A stretch of 32,136 nt of DNA from Bacteroidaceae bacterium. Lineage in GTDB: Bacteria; Bacteroidota; Bacteroidia; Bacteroidales; Bacteroidaceae. Location: contig JAFXDG010000085.1 in the NCBI GenBank assembly GCA_017521285.1, forward strand, positions 1 through 32,136. The letters run 5' to 3'. Made by a program: the position numbers and the translations under genes. Of the stretch, positions 8,281 through 14,052 are shown one piece after another; position 1 is the first letter of the stretch; every line of letters begins with the position of its first letter. The notes under the pieces were generated by a model that saw only the letters and a list, made by a program, of their open reading frames with translations, was not told the origin of the DNA and ran no database searches.

Positions 8281-8333
8281 TTACACTTTTTGTATTTACA
8301 ATTTGTGTAATTACATTTTTTGTAATACCTTTG
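8281..8333 (+). promoter_or_regulatory. ATPase promoter with three contiguous 15-bp palindromes
   Basis: Three head-to-tail 15-mers, TTACACTTTTTGTAT (8281-8295), TTACAATTTGTGTAA (8296-8310) and TTACATTTTTTGTAA (8311-8325), are each a TTACA...TGTAA dyad. They end exactly where the -7 box TACCTTTG (8326-8333) begins. A -33 TTTG at 8302-8305 lies 20 bases upstream, inside the second palindrome. A repressor bound here would block both promoter elements. Autorepression by the ATPase, which has a winged-helix-like tail, is possible. Confidence 0.7.
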
Positions 8334-8381
8334 CAAGCAGGAAGCGGATGTTGCCGTTTTCTGCTAAAAAAAACAGACCGT

Positions 8382-9512
8382 ATGGAGACACCTTTTGTAT
8401 TTGGCAAGATTGCCACGGAGAAGAACTTTACAGACCGCATAGAGGAAACGGCTACGTTGGTGGCTCATTTCCAGTCGCTCATCAACACCATCATCATTTC
8501 GCCCCGCCGATGGGGGAAGAGCTCGCTGGTGAACAAGGCAGCCCGTCTGGCTATGGAGCAGGACGAGAGGTTGCGTGTCTGCCACATCGACCTCTTCAAT
8601 GTGCGCAGCGAAGAGCACTTCTATTCCCTTTTGGCACAGAGGGTGATAGCGGCCACATCCACCCGTTGGGAGGAGGCTGTGGAGAATGCCAAACGGTTCT
8701 TTACACGGCTGGTGCCCAAAATCTCCATTTCGGCTGACCCGATGAACGAAGTCTCTATAGACTTTGACTGGGACGATGTGAAGCAAAATCCCGATGAAGT
8801 GCTTGACCTCGCCGAGAAGATTGCCTGCGAAAAGGGGTTGAAGATTGTGGTCTGTGTGGATGAGTTCCAGAATATCTCGGAGTTCACGAATCCTGGTTAT
8901 TTCCAGAAAAAACTGCGTTCGCACTGGCAGCAACACCAGCATGTGGCCTATTGTCTCTACGGAAGCAAGCGGCACATGATGTTGGAGGTGTTCACCGACT
9001 CGTCCATGCCCTTCTACAAGTTCGGCAACCTGATGTTTCTCGAAAAGATTGCGACACCCCATTTGGTGGCATTCTTCCATGCGCGTTTTGCCGACACGGG
9101 CAAAAGCATCACGGACGAGGCCGCCCACCTGATAGCCCTTCTGGCCGACAATCATCCCTATTATGCCCAGCAGTTGGCGCAACTCTCGTGGCTCAGGACG
9201 CAGGGAGAGTGCACCGCTGAAGTCGTTCATGAGGCTCACGAGGCATTGGTGGAGCAGTTGAGCCTGCTCTTTGTCACCGTCACCGAGACGTTGACTACCC
9301 AACAACTCTGTTACCTCAAGGCGTTGATTGCAGGCGAGAAGTCTATCAGCTCCACCGAAACTATGCACCGCTACCGTATCTCATCGCCCACTTCCATCAC
9401 CCGTTCGCGTGCCGCTTTGGTGAAGAATGATATACTGGACAACAAGGCAGGTGAAGTGTCTTTCCAAGATCCTATTTATGCCTATTGGCTGAAGACGAGA
9501 TACTTTCGTTGA
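8382..9512 (+). CDS. AAA family ATPase of the ATPase_2 (archaeal-type, STAND-like) group
   Basis: The protein has 376 residues from METPFVFGK. An in-frame extension to 8331 would place the start within the promoter, so 8382 is chosen. The N terminus FVFGKIATEKNFTDRIEE is the usual family opening. Walker A is SPRRWGKSSL near residue 40 and Walker B is IVVCVDEFQ near residue 156. A sensor-like CLYGSKRHMM follows. The C terminus (about 300-376) looks like a winged helix (SSPTSITRSRAALVKNDILD). Such ATPases occur in many copies in Bacteroides genomes, and their task is not known. The gene stands alone between 39-bp direct repeats, with an orphan palindrome promoter behind it pointing against it, so it appears to be a mobile or duplicated cassette. 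Confidence 0.85.
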   Translation: METPFVFGKIATEKNFTDRIEETATLVAHFQSLINTIIISPRRWGKSSLVNKAARLAMEQDERLRVCHIDLFNVRSEEHFYSLLAQRVIAATSTRWEEAVENAKRFFTRLVPKISISADPMNEVSIDFDWDDVKQNPDEVLDLAEKIACEKGLKIVVCVDEFQNISEFTNPGYFQKKLRSHWQQHQHVAYCLYGSKRHMMLEVFTDSSMPFYKFGNLMFLEKIATPHLVAFFHARFADTGKSITDEAAHLIALLADNHPYYAQQLAQLSWLRTQGECTAEVVHEAHEALVEQLSLLFVTVTETLTTQQLCYLKALIAGEKSISSTETMHRYRISSPTSITRSRAALVKNDILDNKAGEVSFQDPIYAYWLKTRYFR

Positions 9513-9559
9513 ATCTCCTCCTTATCTTTCCACTTTGCGAGGCTGTGAGATGTTGGTCT

Positions 9560-9656
9560 CAAAGATACGAAAAACACTTTTATAAAAGCGACTTTTTGAA
9601 TAAAAAACACTTCTGTAGAGGTGGATTTTTAAAGAAAACACACTTTTGTAGAAGTG
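9560..9656 (-). promoter_or_regulatory. Orphan promoter module with three phased palindromes, antisense to the ATPase gene
   Basis: On the minus strand, palindromes of 16 bp lie at 9641-9656, 9608-9623 and 9575-9590 with spacers of exactly 17 bases (33-bp period). These are followed 7 bases on by the -7 box TATCTTTG (9560-9567). The layout equals the module at 2095-2157. Downstream lies only the 3' end of the ATPase gene, read in antisense. Confidence 0.55.
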
Positions 9657-9681
9657 TAAAATGTGTTAATTTGGTGATGAC

Positions 9682-9720
9682 GCAAATCAAACGAAGGACA
9701 AAACAAACGTGGGGTTATTT
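9682..9720. repeat. 39-bp direct repeat, right copy
   Basis: It matches 8135-8173 with three differences. The copy contains the -33-like part of the regulator promoter, but the sequence where the -7 box would lie (GTCATCACC on the minus-strand side) is not a promoter, so it is a beheaded copy. Confidence 0.8.
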
Positions 9721-9783
9721 TGAATTCCGAACCGAAGCCAGTATGGGATTTACTGATTTTCAATAAACGCTTTTTCTAAGGTG

Positions 9784-10008
9784 TCCAATTTGTTGTACCC
9801 GGTTTTTAAGATTCTTCATATTGAATTTATTGGGTAATTAAGTATTAATGATTATGGTTTTCATGCCGTCTCTGTCATCCTGAGCGTAGTCGAAGAATCT
9901 AGCAGGCGAAACATTTTAATAATACTCTCGCTTGTAGATCCTTCGACTACGCTCAGGATGACAGAGACAGCATGAGGAAGAATTCCAAAGTGGGTACATC
10001 AAATTGGA
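9784..10008. repeat. Nested inverted-repeat element (225 bp) with a 39-bp inner stem
   Basis: The outer arms 9784-9800 and 9992-10008 pair over 17 bases with one mismatch. The inner arms 9862-9900 and 9936-9974 pair over 39 bases with two mismatches, around a 35-base loop. The inner arm contains TCATCCTGAGCGTAGTCGAA, a sequence I recall as a dispersed intergenic repeat in Bacteroidetes. No coding capacity is seen. It looks like a miniature non-autonomous element or REP-like repeat. Confidence 0.75.
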
Positions 10009-10221
10009 GATTCTACGCTTTCCCCTCAGTTCATTTCAACTTCATTGTAAATATTTTGCAATACGCTATGTAAATAAACAAGAAATCAGCCTCATATCCC
10101 TCTATTGCAATATTCGCATAGGTTATCCTTGTACGGAGGTTGTCATCTCTTTCCTTTAATTTGATTGTCAGTCATTTACTTTATCGGATTAAAAGTTTCA
10201 TATTCCCGTTCGAAAGAAAAG

Positions 10222-10293
10222 TCGCGTACAAATACGCGATTCTCGCGCGGTCAGTTTTGCATATTTATGCAGTCGGGATGTATAATTATACAT
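10222..10293. promoter_or_regulatory. Two ArgR-box-like palindromes 21 bp apart, next to a TCGCGTA/TACGCGA dyad
   Basis: TGCATATTTATGCA (10258-10271) and TGTATAATTATACA (10279-10292; the perfect palindrome is 16 bp, 10278-10293) have centres exactly 21 bases apart. That is the centre spacing of paired ARG boxes in enteric bacteria. A 7+4+7 dyad lies upstream (10222-10239). No gene begins within 400 bases on the plus strand, and none follows on the minus strand until the ATPase 3' end. The rest of 10009-10657 has no gene; a 10-bp inverted repeat (CGTGTGCACA) lies at 10393-10426. Confidence 0.35.
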
Positions 10294-10392
10294 TTCGCCC
10301 GTTTGCTGCACATCCTTTTCTACCCGTGTGTCACATCCTCTATTGACTGTCAGCACAACCTGTAGTAGAGTGTCTGAAGAAACTCCACCGAC

Positions 10393-10426
10393 CGTGTGCA
10401 CACAGTTAACTACACTTGTGCACACG
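10393..10426. repeat. 10-bp perfect inverted repeat around GTTAAC
   Basis: CGTGTGCACA (10393-10402) and TGTGCACACG (10417-10426) pair perfectly around a 14-base centre holding GTTAAC. The centres lie 24 bases apart. It may be a hairpin or a protein site. No neighbouring promoter is evident. Confidence 0.4.
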
Positions 10427-10657
10427 CCCTTCCCATTTTCTATCTTTCAGCCTTTGTGCATTGTATATATATACAAAAAAGCACCCGTCAGGAAGTGTTA
10501 CCCCCTGATGAAATAGGGAAGAACCGGTAATGCAGAAAATGTTACCAATGGTTGTAAAAATAGAGGAAATCATATTCGTATATTATTTGGTTGACAAATA
10601 AACTCTTTGGTATAGCAAAATCTTGCTGATTCTTTCTTTTGTTTGCATTCTATTTAT

Positions 10658-10665
10658 TAACTTTG
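10658..10665 (+). promoter_or_regulatory. Likely -7 box for the Fic gene
   Basis: TAACTTTG followed by C fits the Bacteroidetes -7 consensus, 41 bases before the Fic start. A TTTG -33 element lies only 16 bases upstream, so the match is weaker. A tiny frame MKQMHP (10682-10702) sits between promoter and start codon. Confidence 0.4.
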
Positions 10666-10706
10666 CACATGAACAGGAATTATGAAACAAATGCATCCAT
10701 AAAGTT

Positions 10707-11738
10707 ATGTATGTGCCACCGTTTAAGATAAGTGCCGAAGCCATTAATTTGGTAGCGGAAATTGCAGGTCAAATTGAACGCTATGCCATCCGTTTGGAGC
10801 AAGAGGACGGTTTGAGATTACGCAAAGCGAACCGCATAAAAACCATTCACAGTAGTTTGGCGATAGAAGGTAATATGCTGAGTGAAAATCAAGTACGTGA
10901 TATTATAGATGGTAAAAACGTGGTAGCTCCTATTGAACAAATTCAAGAGGTGAAAAATGCTATTGCAACTTACAACCTATATCCCTCATTAAATCCATTC
11001 AGTGTCAACGATTTATTGAAAGCTCATGGTGTAATGATGCAAGCATTGGTTGATAATGCCGGACGTTTTCGACGTGGAGGGGTTGGCGTTTTCGGTGAAC
11101 AGGGTTTGGTACATTTAGCTCCACCAGCCGAAAGGGTCCCTTATTTGATGGATGATTTGTTTGCTTGGCTTAAAACATCAAAAGATCATCTGTTGATACG
11201 TTCCTGTGTATTCCATTATGAATTTGAATTTATTCACCCCTTCATTGATGGTAATGGTAGAATGGGACGCTTATGGCAATCGTTAATATTGGGCAAGTTG
11301 CATCCTTTGTTTGAGCATCTGCCTGTCGAAAATATGGTGTTTGCTAATCAACAGGCGTATTATGATGCAATAACTGCCAGCACTAAAGCAGGAGAATCTG
11401 GACCATTCATAGACTTTATGCTGAATGAGATATATAAAACGTTGAAAATGCATCAAGGAGAAGCATTGTCTGTTGACAGCCTTAATTCTATAGAACAGGA
11501 ATTTGACTTAAAGTTTGGAGCGAAGTTCGGTGTAAAGTTCGGTGTAAAGTTCGGTGTAAATGAAATGCAACTATTGCTCCTTTTGGATGAGCGTCCCGGA
11601 ATAACAGCTCAAGATATTGCAGAAAACATAGGGATAAGTAAGCGTGGTGTAGAGAAACAACTGAAAAAGTTGAAAGAGATAGGAACTATTTACCGACAAG
11701 GAAGCGACAAGAATGGATTATGGATTATCAACAAATAA
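10707..11738 (+). CDS. Fic/DOC family protein with own inhibitory helix and C-terminal winged helix
   Basis: The protein has 343 residues. The Fic core motif is HPFIDGNGRMGR near residue 177, a complete HPFxxGNGRxxR active site for nucleotide transfer (usually AMPylation) to target side chains. An N-terminal helix contains SSLAIEGN near residue 50, which fits the (S/T)xxxE(G/N) inhibitory motif of class II Fic proteins, so it is probably self-restrained. Residues about 269-284 are four tandem KFGx units encoded by a 12-bp DNA repeat (11511-11558). A winged-helix domain follows (PGITAQDIAENIGISKRGVE) that could bind its own promoter. The gene stands alone. The target is unknown. Activity as a toxin, a regulator or a phage-response protein cannot be told apart here. 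Confidence 0.93.
   Translation: MYVPPFKISAEAINLVAEIAGQIERYAIRLEQEDGLRLRKANRIKTIHSSLAIEGNMLSENQVRDIIDGKNVVAPIEQIQEVKNAIATYNLYPSLNPFSVNDLLKAHGVMMQALVDNAGRFRRGGVGVFGEQGLVHLAPPAERVPYLMDDLFAWLKTSKDHLLIRSCVFHYEFEFIHPFIDGNGRMGRLWQSLILGKLHPLFEHLPVENMVFANQQAYYDAITASTKAGESGPFIDFMLNEIYKTLKMHQGEALSVDSLNSIEQEFDLKFGAKFGVKFGVKFGVNEMQLLLLLDERPGITAQDIAENIGISKRGVEKQLKKLKEIGTIYRQGSDKNGLWIINK
11511..11558 (+). repeat. 12-bp tandem repeat (4 units) inside the Fic gene
   Basis: The unit AAGTTCGGTGTA occurs three times exactly (11523, 11535, 11547), preceded by a diverged copy at 11511. A whole-unit change adds or removes four residues (KFGV) without breaking the frame, so copy number can alter the linker between Fic and DNA-binding domains. 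Confidence 0.9.
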
Positions 11739-11790
11739 AGTAAAAGATAAGAAACTTGAAGTAAGCCAAGCATATTCCTGTCATTCAATA

Positions 11791-11849
11791 AAAAACCGTC
11801 CTTCCACATCTTGCTCTGCTCAACAAATCCCCAAAAAGAGGAAGGACGG
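11791..11849 (-). terminator. Terminator for the minus-strand lipoprotein gene, possibly bidirectional
   Basis: CCGTCCTTCC (11796-11805) pairs with GGAAGGACGG (11840-11849). On the minus strand the stem is followed by a T run (A run at 11791-11795 on plus). The 34-base loop is long. It lies between convergent genes. Confidence 0.65.
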
Positions 11850-11875
11850 AAAACTATTTTCATAATATCTGATTA

Positions 11876-12790
11876 CTACGGCTCAACATCAACCCCCTGT
11901 GCCACGTGCCGGTAGTTACGCACAGAACCGTCTTTATAGGTCACACTGAGGTTTATCAAGAAATGGTCCAAATCAAAGATATGCACCAGGTGGGTTGTGT
12001 CCATCTTTTCGCCCGCCCAGTTTTCCCATCTCTTGACGGCTTCAGGACGAAGTTCTTCCATCTTCTGCCAGTCGGAAGCTGTAAGTTCCAGGGTTTTCAC
12101 AACAGGAAGGGTATAGCAGCCATCCTCTACGGCTAACGGGAGTTCTTCTGTTGTCAAATCACATACGCAAACCCGGTTCATGGCAATGTCTCTATACTTG
12201 CGGGGATTGAACACGGTCGCATTATAAAGTAAACGGTATGAAGCAGTCACGTCCGCCACACCGTCACCAGTAACCTTGAATGTCAGCCCTTCCGGAGTAA
12301 ATCCACCACTCTCCATAGGAAAGTTGAGGGTATAGATGGTATCTCCTTTCACATAAAACTTGACTTTCCCTGTTTCGTTGAAGCTGTGGGTGCTGTAACT
12401 CGCATACAGCCTGACAGACAAATCTGTGTCATCGTTCAGACGTGCCTTGTGAGTTTGCATGTAGTATGTTTTGGAACTATCCGCAAGTGAACGGCTATAG
12501 AGGTCGTCTGAAAATTCCAAAAAGACATTGCCCGTCTGTGAGGACACACTTTTCAAAGATTTCTCAACTGGATACAGGTTTACCGTATCTGCCAACAGTT
12601 CCTCTTCGGTACATTCGGATTCTACAGCAAATTCTTCGCTATCCCTATCCCAATACTTGAATATGGGAGGAGCAATACTGGCAATCTTTACTTTAGCTGT
12701 TGGCAGGGTTTGTTCCGCACTTGCATTCTCTCTCTTTTCACCGCAGGCACAGAGCGCAATCAGTGATAAAGCCAATAAACTTTTCTTCAT
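11876..12790 (-). CDS. Lipoprotein of unknown function
   Basis: With the start at 12790, the protein is 304 residues with a lipoprotein signal (MKKSLLALSLIALCACGEKR) whose lipidated Cys is the one in LCAC. The mature part begins with a low-complexity linker and then a mainly beta region with alternating short strands (TDLSVRLYASYSTHSF, GKVKFYVKGDTIYTLNFPM). I do not recognise a catalytic motif. It resembles Bacteroides DUF4738-type lipoproteins in general layout, but that is a weak impression. An upstream frame extension to 12820 overlaps the promoter and is not used. It is a single-gene unit, with a promoter at 12818-12849 and a terminator at 11791-11849. Confidence 0.75.
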   Translation of the reverse strand: MKKSLLALSLIALCACGEKRENASAEQTLPTAKVKIASIAPPIFKYWDRDSEEFAVESECTEEELLADTVNLYPVEKSLKSVSSQTGNVFLEFSDDLYSRSLADSSKTYYMQTHKARLNDDTDLSVRLYASYSTHSFNETGKVKFYVKGDTIYTLNFPMESGGFTPEGLTFKVTGDGVADVTASYRLLYNATVFNPRKYRDIAMNRVCVCDLTTEELPLAVEDGCYTLPVVKTLELTASDWQKMEELRPEAVKRWENWAGEKMDTTHLVHIFDLDHFLINLSVTYKDGSVRNYRHVAQGVDVEP

Positions 12791-12817
12791 AACTTGGACG
12801 TTTTTTATAGTGATGCG

Positions 12818-12849
12818 CAAAGGTATGTATATTCGATTGAATGACCAAA
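12818..12849 (-). promoter_or_regulatory. Promoter for the lipoprotein gene
   Basis: On the minus strand, TTTG (12846-12849), 20 bases, TACCTTTG (12818-12825) and C, a perfect Bacteroidetes promoter. The start codon follows 27 bases later. Confidence 0.75.
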
Positions 12850-12908
12850 TTAAAAACTATTTATTTTAGGTGACAGGCAGAATAGGTTTGCTACTTGGAG
12901 TTATTTTT

Positions 12909-13105
12909 AAAGTTTCGCAAGCTCAACTTTCAGGAGTACAGGAGTGTAGGAGTGACGCTTCGCTTAGGAGTGTAGACGATAGTGCTGCTTGCATGGTGTG
13001 CTTTGTCTGTCATCGTCAAAGCTATTGTCTACACTCCTGCCTCCTACACTCCTACACTCCTAAAAATACGCTTCAGCAACTCCTTTACTTGCGAAAGTTG
13101 AATTA
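12909..13105. repeat. Dispersed AGGAGT-type palindromic element, copy A
   Basis: This is a 197-bp element that can fold on itself. The inner arms AGGAGTGTAGACGATAG and CTATTGTCTACACTCCT pair with one mismatch. The ends carry TTTCGCAAG and its complement CTTGCGAAA. Bases 12913-12994 are identical to 15838-15919 over 82 bases. Its right end supplies the TTG of a promoter at 13089-13119. No open frame of note lies inside. Confidence 0.85.
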
Positions 13106-13119
13106 TTTTCTTACCTTTG
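13089..13119 (+). promoter_or_regulatory. Promoter at the right edge of repeat copy A
   Basis: TTG (13089-13091), 20 bases, TACCTTTG (13112-13119) and C. The -33 lies inside the repeat's terminal CTTGCGAAA. It would drive the small frame at 13139. Confidence 0.55.
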
Positions 13120-13138
13120 CACGCATAATTCAACGCTT

Positions 13139-13222
13139 ATGTCCTGCAGATTTCATAAAGCAATCTTTCATGCCGTATTGGCAGCAGCGTTGTATGCCGT
13201 GAGCATACCTTGCCTCGGTTAA
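13139..13222 (+). pseudogene. Small frame with signal-peptide-like sequence, probably a broken gene
   Basis: ATG at 13139 lies about 20 bases after a good -7 box and encodes 27 residues that look like an export signal (RFHKAIFHAVLAAALYAVS), ending in IPCLG and a stop. Reading past that TAA in the same frame gives 38 more codons (ACSQTAPFYLCCYWCC and so on) to 13339, so a nonsense mutation in a roughly 66-codon gene is possible. I do not recognise the product. It could equally be a chance frame. Confidence 0.3.
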
Positions 13223-13331
13223 GGAGGATTAGCATGCTCGCAAACTGCTCCTTTCTACCTCTGTTGCTATTGGTGTTGTCGTGACGTTGCTCTTTATCCA
13301 AACTTCAACTTACATTTTGTCAATTCCGAAA

Positions 13332-13394
13332 TTGCATAAAGTGACTACAATAATGCATATTTATGCAGAATCCGGCCCTATTTTTGCATAAAAA
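13332..13394. promoter_or_regulatory. ArgR-box-like palindrome with flanking TTGCATAAA half-sites
   Basis: TGCATATTTATGCA (13354-13367) is identical to the box at 10258-10271. TTGCATAAA occurs on both sides (13332-13340 and 13384-13392). No gene starts within 600 bases except the BspA-like gene at 14053. Confidence 0.3.
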
Positions 13395-13501
13395 GGTTGA
13401 AAATATACTGATTTTCTCCCTTCATATTCGTAAAAATCGCACCATCTACGCATCCAAATTGGCTATCCGAGGCATAAACTTGCCCGAATGCCCTGGGGTC
13501 C

Positions 13502-13600
13502 GATGGCCATCGGACTTTTGTCGGATGGCCATCCGTGTCACACCCCAATGGCCATCCGTCTCGTGTCCGATAGCCATTCATCTCATGCCCGATGGCCATC
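13502..13600. repeat. Array of five GATGGCCATC-like palindromes with ~22-bp period
   Basis: Cores begin at 13502, 13524, 13547, 13569 and 13591 (steps of 22, 23, 22 and 22). Three are exact GATGGCCATC, and two are variants (AATGGCCATC, GATAGCCATT). A further variant (ATTGGCTATC) lies at 13458, two periods upstream. The separating sequences differ. The step of about two helical turns would place the sites on one face of the DNA. Confidence 0.7.
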
Positions 13601-13753
13601 GGACGGGGGGAGGGACGCTCCTCTTCCATGTCCCCATTCGGCAAGCCTTCGTTCGTGGCGCATATCGGCGTGTAGTTTTTCCTCTTTTCAAGAGTCTCAT
13701 TTCCCGTTTTCTTTTATTACTCAACGACTTACATCGCACGAGTGCGTCAAAAT

Positions 13754-13797
13754 TCGCGTATTTCCAAGCATTGTCTCTCTCGCACGGAAATACGCGA
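13754..13797. repeat. 12-bp perfect inverted repeat TCGCGTATTTCC
   Basis: Arms 13754-13765 and 13786-13797 with a 20-base loop. The right arm and what follows (13788-13804) match 10230-10246 at 16 of 17 bases, so this and the 10222-10293 site share a building block. Nothing coding is seen between 13223 and 14052 with confidence. Confidence 0.5.
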
Positions 13798-13895
13798 TTC
13801 TTGCATGCGGAATATACAGTTTGACAAAATGTCAATGAAGTAACAAAAAACGAAAATAGTGGTTACTATCTTACAATAAAATCATAAAAAATCTC

Positions 13896-13903
13896 TATCT
13901 TTG
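13896..13903 (+). promoter_or_regulatory. Likely -7 box for the BspA-like gene
   Basis: TATCTTTG followed by C is a perfect -7 box. The -33 region (TTACAA near 13871) is weak. It implies a leader of about 140 bases before the start at 14053. Confidence 0.45.
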
Positions 13904-14052
13904 CCCCATCTTCATTCCGAATGCGTCCAGTCGATGCTTTGGTCCTTGATACGAACAATGATACAGACTCCCATGTAACATTGTTTACGTCTGTTTTAAA
14001 GTCAAAGAAAAAAAACGAATCCACGGGAGATGGAAGAGGTGATAAAGAAGTG

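Noticed and set aside
8364-9368. A 334-codon minus-strand frame over the ATPase gene
   Set aside because: It is the mirror of a clear ATPase coding sequence with Walker motifs. Its own translation is rich in His and Arg and has no recognisable domain.
9485-9766. A 93-codon frame after the ATPase gene
   Set aside because: It overlaps the ATPase end and the three-palindrome module; the residues repeat only because the DNA repeats.
13502-13600. CRISPR array
   Set aside because: The repeated core is only about 10 bp, palindromic and imperfect, spacers are about 12 bp, and no cas genes are near.
13363-13824. A 153-codon frame and two overlapping frames in the palindrome array
   Set aside because: The translation runs through the GATGGCCATC array and several inverted repeats and has no start signal or domain. 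It looks like chance openness of repeat DNA.
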